Part shown: positions 8,076 through 18,877 of the stretch, one piece after another
Layout of the letters: each line of letters starts with the position of its first letter
Numbering within the stretch: the stretch's first letter is position 1
Assembly (NCBI RefSeq): GCF_002005565.1
Contig: NZ_BDJC01000037.1
Span: 1-64,000 of the forward strand
Direction of reading: 5' to 3'
DNA length: 64,000 bases
Source: Streptomyces sp. JHA26
GTDB lineage: Bacteria > Actinomycetota > Actinomycetes > Streptomycetales > Streptomycetaceae
Notes under the pieces: model-generated
What the model was told of the DNA's origin: nothing
Seen by the model: only the letters and a program-made list of their open reading frames with translations
Databases searched by the model: none
Position numbers and translations under genes: made by a program

Positions 8076-9050
8076 GTGACCGGGATCAAGACGACCGGCG
8101 TGAAGAAGATGATGTTCTTCTCCGGCCGCGCCCACCCCGAGCTTGCCGAGGAGATCGCCCACGAGCTGGGTGTCGGGGTCGTCCCGACGAAAGCCTTCGA
8201 CTTCGCGAACGGTGAGATCTACGTCCGTTATCAGGAGTCGGCGCGTGGTGCGGACTGCTTTCTGATCCAGAGCCACACGGCTCCGATCAACAAGTGGGTC
8301 ATGGAGCAGTTGATCATGATCGATGCGTTGAAGCGTGCGTCGGCTCGCTCCATCACGGTCATCGTGCCGTTCTACGGTTACGCGCGGCAGGACAAGAAGC
8401 ACCGGGGGCGTGAACCGATTTCGGCGCGTCTGATCGCGGATCTGATGAAGACCGCGGGTGCGGACCGGATTCTGGCGGTGGATCTGCACACGGACCAGAT
8501 CCAGGGTTTCTTCGACGGTCCGGTGGATCATCTGTTCGCGCTGCCGCTGCTGGCGGACTACGTGGGTGCGAAGGTGGATCGTTCGAAGCTGACGGTGGTG
8601 TCTCCGGACGCGGGCCGGGTGCGGGTGGCGGACCGTTGGTGCGACCGTCTGGGTGCGCCGCTGGCGATCGTGCACAAGCGTCGTGACAAGGACGTGGCGA
8701 ACCAGGTCACGGTGCACGAGGTGGTCGGTGATGTGAAGGGCCGGATCTGTGTCCTGGTCGACGACATGATCGACACCGGTGGCACGATCTGTGCGGCGGC
8801 GGACGCGCTGTTCGCGCACGGTGCGGAGGACGTCATCGTGACGGCGACGCACGGTGTGCTGTCGGGTCCGGCGGCGGACCGGTTGAAGAATTCGAAGGTG
8901 AGTGAGTTCGTGTTCACGAACACGCTGCCGACGCCGAGCGAGCTGGAGCTGGACAAGATCACGGTGCTGTCGATCGCGCCGACGATCGCGCGTGCGGTGC
9001 GTGAGGTGTTCGAGGACGGTTCGGTGACGAGCCTGTTCGACGAGCAGTAG
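8076..9050 (+). CDS. prs: Ribose-phosphate diphosphokinase (PRPP synthetase)
   Basis: 324 aa. It makes PRPP from ribose-5-phosphate and ATP for nucleotide, histidine and tryptophan synthesis in the cytosol. Visible landmarks are FSGRAHPELAEEIAHELG at the N-terminus, the flexible-loop/ATP region PFYGYARQDKKHRGREPIS, the metal site DLHTDQIQGFF, SPDAGRVRVADRW, and the PRPP-binding loop LVDDMIDTGGTI. The GTG at 8076 has GAGGAGA 10 nt upstream. It lies downstream of glmU and upstream of rplY, as in other actinobacteria. Confidence 0.97.
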   Translation: MTGIKTTGVKKMMFFSGRAHPELAEEIAHELGVGVVPTKAFDFANGEIYVRYQESARGADCFLIQSHTAPINKWVMEQLIMIDALKRASARSITVIVPFYGYARQDKKHRGREPISARLIADLMKTAGADRILAVDLHTDQIQGFFDGPVDHLFALPLLADYVGAKVDRSKLTVVSPDAGRVRVADRWCDRLGAPLAIVHKRRDKDVANQVTVHEVVGDVKGRICVLVDDMIDTGGTICAAADALFAHGAEDVIVTATHGVLSGPAADRLKNSKVSEFVFTNTLPTPSELELDKITVLSIAPTIARAVREVFEDGSVTSLFDEQ

Positions 9051-9096
9051 GGGTTCGCCTGGGGGTTCCCTGGGGTTCTTGAGATCGTTTTGGGTG

Positions 9097-9146
9097 CGGC
9101 CTCCCTGTCCGAGTAGACTTCTGGAGTTGCTCGGCGAGGGAGGCCG
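9097..9146 (+). promoter_or_regulatory. Inverted repeat in the rplY leader
   Basis: CGGCCTCCCT (9097-9106) and AGGGAGGCCG (9137-9146) are perfect 10-bp arms around a 30-nt loop, ~105 nt before the rplY start. It may be the prs terminator or a leader element controlling the ribosomal protein gene; sequence alone does not decide. Confidence 0.45.
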
Positions 9147-9250
9147 TACTCGTGTTCGCGGGTGTGGTTGTCCGTTATCGACGCGCTCTTCGTAGCAGGC
9201 CGTTCGTGGCCGGGTGACCACGTCCGTTTCTACCTCTACGAGGAGTGATC

Positions 9251-9847
9251 ATGTCCGAGGTGAAGCTCGCCGCCGAGACGCGCAACGAGTTCGGTAAGGG
9301 TGCCGCGCGTCGTATCCGTCGTGACAACAAGGTTCCGGGTGTTCTGTACGGTCACGGTTCGGACCCGGTGCACCTGACGCTTCCGGGTCACGAGCTGCTG
9401 CTGGCGCTGCGTACGCCGAACGTGCTGATCGCGCTGGACATCGACGGCAAGACGAACGAGCTGGCGATTCCGAAGTCGGTGCAGCGTGACCCGATCAAGG
9501 GTTTCCTGGAGCACGTGGACCTGCAGCTGGTGAAGCGCGGTGAGACGGTGACCGTCGAGATCCCGGTGCAGACCGAGGGTGAGCTGGCTCCGGGTGGCAA
9601 CCTGCTGGAGCACGTGCTGACCGCGCTGCCGGTCGAGGCCGAGGCGACGCACATTCCGGAGAGCGTGAGCGTCTCCGTGGAGGGTCTGGAGGCGGGTGCC
9701 TCGGTTCTGGCCAAGGACATCGCGCTGCCGTCGGGTGTGAAGCTGGCGGTCGAGGACGACGCCGTGGTGCTGCAGGTTCTGGCCGCTCAGGCCGAGGAGC
9801 CCGCTGCCGAGGGTGAGGGTGAGGGCGAAGAGGCCGCTGAGGCCTGA
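9251..9847 (+). CDS. rplY: 50S ribosomal protein L25/general stress protein Ctc
   Basis: 198 aa, the long CTC/TL5 form. The N-terminal 5S rRNA-binding domain shows RNEFGKGAARRIRRDNKVPGVLYG, the HVDLQLV motif follows, and a C-terminal beta domain ends in an acidic tail (EEPAAEGEGEGEEAAEA). The ATG at 9251 is chosen because AGGAG sits 5 nt upstream; the GTG at 9245 is part of that site. The rplY-pth pair is widely conserved in bacteria. Confidence 0.96.
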   Translation: MSEVKLAAETRNEFGKGAARRIRRDNKVPGVLYGHGSDPVHLTLPGHELLLALRTPNVLIALDIDGKTNELAIPKSVQRDPIKGFLEHVDLQLVKRGETVTVEIPVQTEGELAPGGNLLEHVLTALPVEAEATHIPESVSVSVEGLEAGASVLAKDIALPSGVKLAVEDDAVVLQVLAAQAEEPAAEGEGEGEEAAEA

Positions 9848-9869
9848 TCGTCTTCCGAGGGTTTTTCCG

Positions 9870-9904
9870 GTCGGCCGCTGTTCCCTTGCGGGGCAGCGGC
9901 CGAC
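9870..9904 (+). terminator. Hairpin between rplY and pth
   Basis: GTCGGCCGCTG (9870-9880) pairs perfectly with CAGCGGCCGAC (9894-9904) around a 13-nt loop, 23 nt past the rplY stop and 34 nt before pth. Confidence 0.7.
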
Positions 9905-9938
9905 GTGTATGTGTGGACGGACGGGCGGTTGAGGAGGC

Positions 9939-10541
9939 ATGGACGTGACGGCGGACGTGGGTGCGCCCTGGCTGGTGGCTGGTCTGGGTAATCCGGGCCC
10001 CGAGTATGCGGGGAATCGGCACAACGTCGGTTTCATGGTGGTGGATCTGCTGGCGGAGCGGATCGGGGCGCGGTTCAAGCGGCACGGCAAGGCGCAGGCT
10101 CAGGTGGTGGAGGGGCGGATCGGTCCGCCCGGGCCGGCGAACCGGCGGGTGGTCCTGGCGAAGCCGATGTCGTTCATGAACGTGTCGGGCGGTCCGGTGA
10201 CGGTGCTGCGGGACTTCTACAAGGTGCCGGTCGGCAACATCGTGGCGGTGCACGACGAGCTGGACATCGACTACGGCGTGCTGCGGCTGAAGCTGGGCGG
10301 CGGGGACAACGGGCACAACGGGCTGAAGTCGATCACGAGGTCGTTGGGTGCGGACTACCACCGGGTGCGGTTCGGGATCGGCCGGCCGCCGGGGCGGATG
10401 CCGGTGGCGGATTTCGTGCTGAAGGATTTCTCGTCGGCGGAGCGCAAGGAGCTGGACTACTTCGTGGACCGTGCGGCGGACGCGGTGGAGTGTCTGGTGA
10501 TCGAGGGGCTGGAGCGGGCGCAGAGCACGTACAACTCATGA
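9939..10541 (+). CDS. pth: Peptidyl-tRNA hydrolase
   Basis: 200 aa. It recycles peptidyl-tRNA released from stalled ribosomes by cleaving the ester bond. The signature GLGNPGPEYAGNRHNVGF carries the catalytic histidine, KPMSFMNVSG binds the CCA end, and HDELDIDYG carries the conserved aspartate; GGGDNGHNGLKSI and HRVRFGIGRPPGRM follow. The first ATG gives a short N-terminal extension (MDVTADVGAPW) before the core. It is co-directional with rplY. Confidence 0.96.
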   Translation: MDVTADVGAPWLVAGLGNPGPEYAGNRHNVGFMVVDLLAERIGARFKRHGKAQAQVVEGRIGPPGPANRRVVLAKPMSFMNVSGGPVTVLRDFYKVPVGNIVAVHDELDIDYGVLRLKLGGGDNGHNGLKSITRSLGADYHRVRFGIGRPPGRMPVADFVLKDFSSAERKELDYFVDRAADAVECLVIEGLERAQSTYNS

Positions 10542-10593
10542 CGTGTCCGTGTGTGCCACCCGGGTGAGTTGACCGTCCGCATAGGTATGGCCA

Positions 10594-11121
10594 ATGATCC
10601 CGGCCATGCCTGCCTCAGTCACTGCCGCTGCCGCTCGTCCCCGTCAGGTCGTCTCGCGTGCTTCGCGTGCCGTGCTGCGGTTCGGCCGGGTAGTGGTGAT
10701 GGGCGTGGTGACGGGGTTGATCCTGATCGCCGGGGTGTGGGCGTCGTGGGGGACGGCGCAGCACGTGATGCTGACCAAGGGGCGTGAGCGGGGCACGGTC
10801 GAGGTGGCGCGGTGCGGGGGCGGTTCGTGCAGTGGGCCGTATGTGCCGGTGTCGGCGGGGTCGCGGGCGCGGGAGCGGGTCGTGTTCGAGGATTCGGTGG
10901 CCGTGTCGGCGGGGCGGACGTACGCGGTGGTGGTGAAGCCGGGGGGTGACGACGTGGTGCGTTCGGGTCCGGCGGGGGTGTTGTACGCGTGGGTGCCGCT
11001 GGGGGGTGCGTTGCTGTTGGCGTCGGTGGTGGTGGCGGGTGGGTTGCGTCGGACGCGGGTGGCGTGGGTGCTGGCCGGGTCGGGGGTGGCGTTGTTGACG
11101 GCGGCGTTCGTGGCGGTGTGA
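10594..11121 (+). CDS. Small membrane protein of unknown function
   Basis: 175 aa. Three hydrophobic helices are visible: ~32-54 (VVVMGVVTGLILIAGVWASW), ~128-150 (WVPLGGALLLASVVVAGGL) and ~155-175 (VAWVLAGSGVALLTAAFVAV). Between the first two lies an outside-facing beta-rich loop with a CGGGSC pair of cysteines that could form a disulfide. It is not recognised as a named family. A second ATG at 10606 is an alternative start. The gene ends against a strong hairpin shared with ppc. Confidence 0.7.
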   Translation: MIPAMPASVTAAAARPRQVVSRASRAVLRFGRVVVMGVVTGLILIAGVWASWGTAQHVMLTKGRERGTVEVARCGGGSCSGPYVPVSAGSRARERVVFEDSVAVSAGRTYAVVVKPGGDDVVRSGPAGVLYAWVPLGGALLLASVVVAGGLRRTRVAWVLAGSGVALLTAAFVAV

Positions 11122-11133
11122 GGCGGATGGGGT

Positions 11134-11168
11134 GGTGCCCCCGTGCTCGTGGTGAGCGCGGGGGCACC
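11134..11168. terminator. Bidirectional hairpin terminator between the membrane protein gene and ppc
   Basis: GGTGCCCCCGTGCTC (11134-11148) pairs with GAGCGCGGGGGCACC (11154-11168), a 15-bp stem with one G-U pair and a 5-nt loop, placed between two convergent stops. Confidence 0.85.
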
Positions 11169-11190
11169 GTTGTGTGGGGGTGGTGGGGTG

Positions 11191-13932
<2,742 letters not shown>

Positions 13933-14235
13933 AGGTGCGGCTCCTTGCAGTGTTGAAGCTCGTCTGGGAGGGAACCCGGACGGCGTCTCGCGCGGCGGGC
14001 GCCGCTTACGGGGCTGGACGTCCGGGAAGAAAACTGAGCGGACCGCGCTGTCCGACCGCTCTCCAGGATAGGTGTCGGGCCGGACGCGCAGGTTCTCGGG
14101 CTCTTGCCGCGCGGTGACGCACTGCCATACTTACGTGGCCGTAGGTTACGGAACCGTAGGAAGCCGTGCGTGGTTTCCGTGGCGTGTTTCCGCGGCCCGG
14201 CGACGGCCACGACCCTCGACCCCCAGAGGACGCGC
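13933..14235. other. Divergent intergenic region between ppc and the desaturase gene
   Basis: 303 nt without a gene. The ppc side holds its ribosome site and no clear repeat; the desaturase side holds the promoter/operator array at 14104-14160. No RNA gene is seen. Confidence 0.6.
14104..14160 (+). promoter_or_regulatory. Desaturase promoter with overlapping inverted-repeat operators
   Basis: A -35-like TTGCCG (14104-14109) and a -10-like CATACT (14126-14131) are 16 nt apart. Directly downstream, CCGTA-GGT-TACGG (14139-14151) and TACGG-AA-CCGTA (14147-14158) are perfect inverted repeats sharing the TACGG arm; a further TACGT (14132-14136) precedes them. Such nested palindromes fit a TetR-type dimer pair, and the TetR gene coupled to the desaturase is the natural binder (inference). 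Confidence 0.6.
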
Positions 14236-15237
14236 ATGACCACGAGTTCCGATGTGATCCCCGACGCTGCGAAGGCTCCTGGCGAAGGCTCCGCCACCCT
14301 CGGTGGCGAGCAGAAGCGGTCGATCGAGCAGATCACCCTCCTGCTGTTCATCACGGTCCCGTTCCTGGCGCTGGTGGCGGCGGTGCCGCTGGCGTGGGGG
14401 TGGGGTGTGAGCTGGCTGGACCTGGGTCTGCTGGTGTTCTTCTACTTCCTGGGCTGCCACGGCATCACGATCGGGTTCCACCGTCACTTCACCCATGGTT
14501 CGTTCAAGGCGAAGCGGCCGTTGAAGATCGCATTGGCGATCGCGGGTTCGATGGCGGTCGAGGGGCCGTTGGTCCGCTGGGTGGCCGACCACCGCAAGCA
14601 CCACAAGTTCTCGGACGCCGAGGGCGACCCGCATTCGCCGTGGCGGTACGGCGAGACGGTTCCGGCCCTGATCAAGGGCCTGTGGTGGGCACACATCGCG
14701 TGGATGTTCGACGAGGAGCAGACCCCGCAGGACAAGTACGCGCCGGATCTGATCAAGGACCCGGCGCTGCGTGCGATCTCCCGCCAGTTCGTCCTGTGGA
14801 CGGCGGTGTCGCTGGCGCTGCCGGCGCTGATCGGCGGGCTGGTCACGATGTCCTGGTGGGGTGCGTTCACCGGGTTCTTCTGGGGTTCACTCGTCCGGGT
14901 GGCGCTGCTGCACCACGTGACGTGGTCGATCAACTCGATCTGCCACGCGGTGGGCAAGCGGCCGTTCAAGTCGCGGGACCGTTCGGGCAACGTGTGGTGG
15001 CTGGCGATCCTGTCCTGCGGCGAGTCCTGGCACAACCTGCACCACGCCGATCCGACGTCGGCGCGGCACGGGGTGATGCGCGGGCAGCTGGACTCGTCCG
15101 CCCGTCTGATCCGCTGGTTCGAGCGGCTGGGGTGGGCGTACGACGTGCGGTGGCCGTCACGCTCGCGTATCGATTCGCGTCGCAACACGGACCAAGGAGG
15201 CTCCCGCCGCCGGAAGGAGACCGCCGAGGCGGCATGA
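14236..15237 (+). CDS. Acyl-CoA/acyl-lipid delta-9 type fatty acid desaturase
   Basis: 333 aa, membrane enzyme that inserts a double bond into acyl chains using O2 and a di-iron centre. The three histidine boxes are present: HRHFTH, HRKHH and HNLHH. Hydrophobic helices flank them (TLLLFITVPFLALVAAVPLAWGW; ALPALIGGLVTMSWWGAFTGFF). The ATG at 14236 follows AGAGGA; the longer frame from 14104 would run through the promoter. Its stop overlaps the TetR gene as ATGA, so both are one transcript and the operator upstream of the desaturase probably controls the pair. Confidence 0.93.
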   Translation: MTTSSDVIPDAAKAPGEGSATLGGEQKRSIEQITLLLFITVPFLALVAAVPLAWGWGVSWLDLGLLVFFYFLGCHGITIGFHRHFTHGSFKAKRPLKIALAIAGSMAVEGPLVRWVADHRKHHKFSDAEGDPHSPWRYGETVPALIKGLWWAHIAWMFDEEQTPQDKYAPDLIKDPALRAISRQFVLWTAVSLALPALIGGLVTMSWWGAFTGFFWGSLVRVALLHHVTWSINSICHAVGKRPFKSRDRSGNVWWLAILSCGESWHNLHHADPTSARHGVMRGQLDSSARLIRWFERLGWAYDVRWPSRSRIDSRRNTDQGGSRRRKETAEAA

Positions 15238-15908
15238 TGGTCGCTGTGGCGACCGACTCCAGCACTCCCAGCAATGACAAGCCGCGGCGTGCGCGCCGTA
15301 CCCGGATGACCGGTGCCGAGCGTCGCCAGCAACTGCTGGAGATCGGTCGCACCCTCTTCGCCGCGAAGGGCTTCGAGGGCACGTCGGTGGAGGAGATCGC
15401 GGCGAAGGCCGGGGTGTCCAAGCCGGTGGTGTACGAGCACTTCGGCGGCAAGGAGGGCCTGTACGCGGTGGTGGTGGACCGCGAGATGCGGCGGCTGCTG
15501 GACATGGTGACCAGTTCCCTGACCGCCGGCCATCCGCGTGAGCTGTGCGAGCAGGCGGCGTTCGCGCTGCTGGACTACATCGAGGAGTACACGGACGGTT
15601 TCCGCATCCTGGTCCGCGACTCCCCCATCCCGCAGTCGACGGGTTCCTTCGCCTCGTTGATCTCCGACATCGCCACCCAGGTGGAGGACATCCTGGGCCG
15701 CGAGTTCAAGAACCGCGGCTTCGACGCCAAGCTGGCCCCGCTGTACGCGCAGGCGCTGGTCGGCATGGTGGCGCTGACCGGTCAGTGGTGGCTGGACGTG
15801 CGCCGTCCGAAGAAGGCGGAGGTGGCGGCGCACCTGGTGAACCTGGCGTGGCACGGCCTGGACGGGCTGGAGCCGAAGCCGCGGCTGATCGGGCACCGGA
15901 GGAGCTGA
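15234..15908 (+). CDS. TetR/AcrR-family regulator coupled to the desaturase
   Basis: 224 aa. The N-terminal HTH reads RRQQLLEIGRTLFAAKGFEGTSVEEIAAKAGVSKPVVYEHFGGKEGLY in parts, the classic TetR DNA-binding pattern; the rest is a helical ligand domain ending in WHGLDGLEPKPRL. The start overlaps the desaturase stop by ATGA, indicating translational coupling; a second ATG follows directly at 15237. By position it should sense fatty acyl ligands and control membrane lipid saturation (inference from neighbour and operator). Confidence 0.9.
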   Translation: MMVAVATDSSTPSNDKPRRARRTRMTGAERRQQLLEIGRTLFAAKGFEGTSVEEIAAKAGVSKPVVYEHFGGKEGLYAVVVDREMRRLLDMVTSSLTAGHPRELCEQAAFALLDYIEEYTDGFRILVRDSPIPQSTGSFASLISDIATQVEDILGREFKNRGFDAKLAPLYAQALVGMVALTGQWWLDVRRPKKAEVAAHLVNLAWHGLDGLEPKPRLIGHRRS

Positions 15909-16037
15909 ATCCGGGCCGTCCGGGCTGCGCGGCCGTCCGGTTGTGCGGGACGGTGCGCGCATGATCGAGACGGTTGTCGACGAGGCCGCTCCTCGGGTGA
16001 TCGAGGATCCGGAGAGCGCCCTGGCCGCCGCCGGTGG

Positions 16038-16421
16038 TCATGCGCGTGGTGCGGGCACCGCGGCCGACGGTTCCAGGAACTCCAGTCGGTTGCCCACCGG
16101 GTCCTCGGAGTAGAAGCGTCTGTGGCCCGGGAGGTCGGCGTCCCAGGTGACCGGGGCGCCGTGGGCGGCCAGGCGGGCGGCGTACGCCTCGATGCCGGTC
16201 ACCCTCAGGCCGGGGTGGGCTTTCCTCGCGGGCCGGAAGTCGTGCTCGAGGCCCAGGTGGAGCCGTACGTCCCCGGCCTCGAACCAGCAGCCGCCGCGTG
16301 CCGCCAGGGCGGCCGGCTTCGGTGTCTCGGTCATGCCGAGGACATCCACGTAGTACGCGCGCAGCCGTTCCTCGGAGCCGGGCGGTGCGGCGAGCTGCAC
16401 ATGGTCGACGGCGGTGAGCAT
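16038..16421 (-). CDS. VOC/glyoxalase-fold protein
   Basis: 127 aa. The N-terminus LTAVDHVQLAAPPGSEERLRAYYVDVLGM and the C-terminus FYSEDPVGNRLEFLEP are the paired beta-alpha-beta motifs of the vicinal-oxygen-chelate fold, with H at the first and E at the last metal position. The substrate is unknown. The ATG shares one base with the methyltransferase stop (TGATG), so the genes are translated together. Confidence 0.85.
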   Translation of the reverse strand: MLTAVDHVQLAAPPGSEERLRAYYVDVLGMTETPKPAALAARGGCWFEAGDVRLHLGLEHDFRPARKAHPGLRVTGIEAYAARLAAHGAPVTWDADLPGHRRFYSEDPVGNRLEFLEPSAAVPAPRA

Positions 16422-17233
16422 CACGCCTCCCTGACGGCGACGGCGAAGACGCGGCGGAACGGGAAGGGGGTGCCGTGGGGGCCCGCCGGGTAGGCCTCGC
16501 GCAGGGCGGTGCGGTACTCCTCGACGAACGCGTCCCGGGCCCGCGGGTCGTCGGCGAGGGCGGTCAGGACGGGGCGCAGGCCGGTGCCCTCGACCCAGTC
16601 GAGGACGGGGTCGTCCCCGGTCAGCAGGTGCAGGTACGTCGTCTCCCAGACGTCCGCCGTGCAGCCGAGGCCGGTCAGCCTCTCCAGGTAGGCCTCGGGG
16701 GTGTGCACGGCGTCGCCGTGGCGCAGGGTGCCGGCGAGGCGGTCGCGCCAGCGCGGTGAGCCGGCGAGGTCGCGCATCAGGCGGTGGCTGGGGGCGTCGA
16801 AGTTGCCGGGGACCTGGAAGGCGAAGGTGCCGCCGGGCTCGAGGGCGGCGATCCAGTCGGCGAAGCGTTCGGCGTGCCCGGGGACCCACTGGAGGGTGGC
16901 GTTGCTGACGATCAGGTCGTGCGGTTCGGCCGGGGTCCAGGTGCGGGCGTCGGCGCGGGCGAAGCCGAGGTGGCCGCCGCCCGGGGTGGGGCCGGCGTGT
17001 TCCCGGGCCCGTGCGAGCATCTCGGCGGAGTTGTCGTAGCCGGTGACGCGGGCGGTGGGCCAGCGGTCGGTGAGCAGGGTGGTGACGTTGCCGGGGCCGC
17101 AGCCGAGGTCGGCGACGCGGGGGCGGGCGGTGGGGAGCTCGGGGATCCGGGCGAGGAGGTCGGTGAAGGGGCGGGCGCGGTGGTCCGCGTGGCGCAGGTA
17201 CTGGGCGGGGTCCCAGTCGGGGGCGACGGGCAT
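16421..17233 (-). CDS. tam: SAM-dependent methyltransferase, trans-aconitate 2-methyltransferase type
   Basis: 270 aa. Motif I VADLGCGPGNVT binds SAM, followed by VTGYDNSAEML and the post-I motif DLIVSNATLQWVP. The opening WDPAQYLRHADHRARPFTDLL is typical of Tam, which methylates trans-aconitate, an inhibitor of aconitase. The ATG at 17233 is preceded by a GGAGG-like site; the ORF can be extended to 17314 but that enters the MarR operator. It is co-transcribed with the glyoxalase-fold gene and divergent from marR. Confidence 0.85.
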   Translation of the reverse strand: MPVAPDWDPAQYLRHADHRARPFTDLLARIPELPTARPRVADLGCGPGNVTTLLTDRWPTARVTGYDNSAEMLARAREHAGPTPGGGHLGFARADARTWTPAEPHDLIVSNATLQWVPGHAERFADWIAALEPGGTFAFQVPGNFDAPSHRLMRDLAGSPRWRDRLAGTLRHGDAVHTPEAYLERLTGLGCTADVWETTYLHLLTGDDPVLDWVEGTGLRPVLTALADDPRARDAFVEEYRTALREAYPAGPHGTPFPFRRVFAVAVREA

Positions 17234-17288
17234 GGTGCCTCCAGGGGTGGCCGTGCGGGGCGGGTGCCCAGCATCACTCCACAGCTCT

Positions 17289-17344
17289 CTCGACGTCAAG
17301 ATGGTTGACATCAAGAGACTTCACGTCGACACAACCACTACACT
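17289..17344 (+). promoter_or_regulatory. MarR-type operators and -10 box between tam and the MarR gene
   Basis: TTGACATCAAG (17305-17315) contains the palindrome TTGA-CA-TCAA; CTCGACGTCAAG (17289-17300) is a degenerate copy; GTCAA/TTGAC arms also bridge the two (17295-17309). TACACT (17339-17344) is 7 nt before the MarR start codon, fitting a leaderless mRNA. Placement suits a MarR dimer repressing both directions. Confidence 0.55.
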
Positions 17345-17351
17345 GATCGTC

Positions 17352-17849
17352 ATGGAGGACGAGGTCGATCGGCTGGTCGCAGCGTGGCGCCGGGAGCGCC
17401 CGGACCTCGACGTGGAACCGCTCGAGGTGCTGAGCCGGGTGAGCAGGCTCGCCCGGCACCTGGACCGCGCACGCCGGCTGGCCTTCTCCGAGCACCAGCT
17501 GGAGCCGTGGGAGTTCGACGTCCTGACGGCGCTGCGCCGCGCGGGCACCCCGTACCAGCTCTCGCCGGGCCAGCTGCTCACCCAGACCCTGGTCACCTCC
17601 GGCACGATGACCAACCGCATCGACCGCCTCGCCAAGAAGGGCCTGGTGGAGCGCCTGCCCGACCCCAGTGACCGGCGCGGTGTGCTGGTCCGCCTCACGG
17701 AGGAGGGCCGGGACCGCGCCGACCAGGCCCTCGCCGGGCTCCTGGAGCAGGAGCGGGCGATCCTGGCCGAGCTCTCCCGCGCCCAGCGCAGTGAACTGGC
17801 CGCGCTGCTACGCCAGCTGACCGCCCCGTTCGACAACATTCCCGGTTAG
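17352..17849 (+). CDS. MarR-family transcriptional regulator
   Basis: 165 aa. The winged helix shows EFDVLTALRRAGTPYQLSPGQLL, TSGTMTNRIDRLAKKGLVERLPDPSDRRGVLVRLTEEG, the normal MarR recognition helix and wing. The ATG has no ribosome site, but a -10 hexamer 7 nt upstream suggests a leaderless transcript. It faces tam and the glyoxalase-fold gene across a 118-bp region with MarR-like palindromes, so autoregulation and control of these genes is likely. Its end overlaps the convergent response regulator by 42 nt. Confidence 0.92.
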   Translation: MEDEVDRLVAAWRRERPDLDVEPLEVLSRVSRLARHLDRARRLAFSEHQLEPWEFDVLTALRRAGTPYQLSPGQLLTQTLVTSGTMTNRIDRLAKKGLVERLPDPSDRRGVLVRLTEEGRDRADQALAGLLEQERAILAELSRAQRSELAALLRQLTAPFDNIPG

Positions 17850-18575
17850 GTCGACGGGCCCCACCCCGGCCCTGCGCGCCAGTGCGACGGCGGCGAGGGT
17901 GGAGTGGACGCCCAGCTTGCCCAGCACGTTCTGCATGTGGGTGCGCACCGTGTGCGGGGACAGGTACAGCCGCTCGGCGACCGCCTTGCGGCCGAGGCCG
18001 GCGACCATGCAGCGCAGCACCTCCCGCTCGCGCGGGGTCAGCGACTCCACCAGCCGTTCGCCCTCGGTGCGGTGCTTGCGGGCGGCGGTCAGCTCCCGCA
18101 GGACGCCGGTGAGCAGCGCGGGCGGCAGATGCGTCTCGCCGCGCAGCACCCCCCGGATGACGCTGAGCAGCCGCGACAGGGAACAGTCCTTGGCGACCCA
18201 CCCGCAGGCGCCGGCGCCCAGCGCCAGGGCGGCCCGCCGGGGGTCGTCCTTCTCGGCGAGGACGACGATCCGCACCCCGGGCTGCGCCGACCGCACCCCG
18301 GCGACCAGCGAGATGCCGTCCACCAGCCCCTCCTCGTCGCCGTCGCGCACGGGCACGGCCGCCCGGGCGCCGGGCACGTGGCCGCCCAGGTCGGCGTCGA
18401 CGAGCAGCACGTCGAAGCGCCGCCCCTCGGCCGCGGCGCGGTCCAGGCAGCGCAGCGCGGCCGGGCCGCTGCCGGCCGCCAGGACCTCGACGTCCGGCTC
18501 GGCGGCCAGGGCGGCCGCGAGCGACTCGGCGAAGATGCGGTGGTCGTCGACGACCAGGACTCGGATGCGCACCAC
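17808..18575 (-). CDS. NarL/LuxR-type response regulator
   Basis: 255 aa. The receiver domain has D10-D11 (VVDDH), the phospho-acceptor D60 (LLVDADL) and a lysine in GWVAKDCS. The C-terminal LuxR HTH reads SLTPREREVLRCMVAGLGRKAVAERLYLSPHTVRTHMQNVLGKLGV. There is no kinase gene next to it. The GTG at 18575 follows AAGGGGG; a second GTG comes right after it. The 3' end overlaps the MarR gene by 42 nt on the other strand. Confidence 0.9.
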   Translation of the reverse strand: MVRIRVLVVDDHRIFAESLAAALAAEPDVEVLAAGSGPAALRCLDRAAAEGRRFDVLLVDADLGGHVPGARAAVPVRDGDEEGLVDGISLVAGVRSAQPGVRIVVLAEKDDPRRAALALGAGACGWVAKDCSLSRLLSVIRGVLRGETHLPPALLTGVLRELTAARKHRTEGERLVESLTPREREVLRCMVAGLGRKAVAERLYLSPHTVRTHMQNVLGKLGVHSTLAAVALARRAGVGPVDLTGNVVERGGQLA

Positions 18576-18877
18576 GGAACCCCCTTCCCCAGCTCCCGAG
18601 GAGCGGGGGGATACGTCGCCAAAGGACGGCACCGGCGCGGGCACGGGACCCGAAGTCCCCGTGTGCGTCCTCGTGTTCGGCACCGGGGACGGGTCGCCGC
18701 AGCCGCACGGCCGCCGCCGTGCGTCACCACTACCCCCGTCCCGGGCCCCGTACCCGGCTGTCTCGCCCCCTGATCGGCACCGGCCCCCACCGGTGCTGTC
18801 CATCAGAGTACGGGCGGGCGTCGGGAGCGGAAGGCTCTTTGCAGAACTGACAGCCGGGCGCGTTTATGGTGAGCCGC
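18576..18877. other. Divergent intergenic region, response regulator / GNAT
   Basis: 302 nt without a gene. It holds the regulator's ribosome site and, on the GNAT side, TTGCAG (18839-18844) with TATGGT (18865-18870) 7 nt before the ATG. GC-rich short palindromes occur but nothing distinct is recognised. Confidence 0.5.

Noticed and set aside
17808..17849. Overlap of the MarR gene and response regulator as a sign of wrong ends
   Set aside because: Both C-termini are normal in length and both stops are clear; short convergent overlaps are common in this genome.
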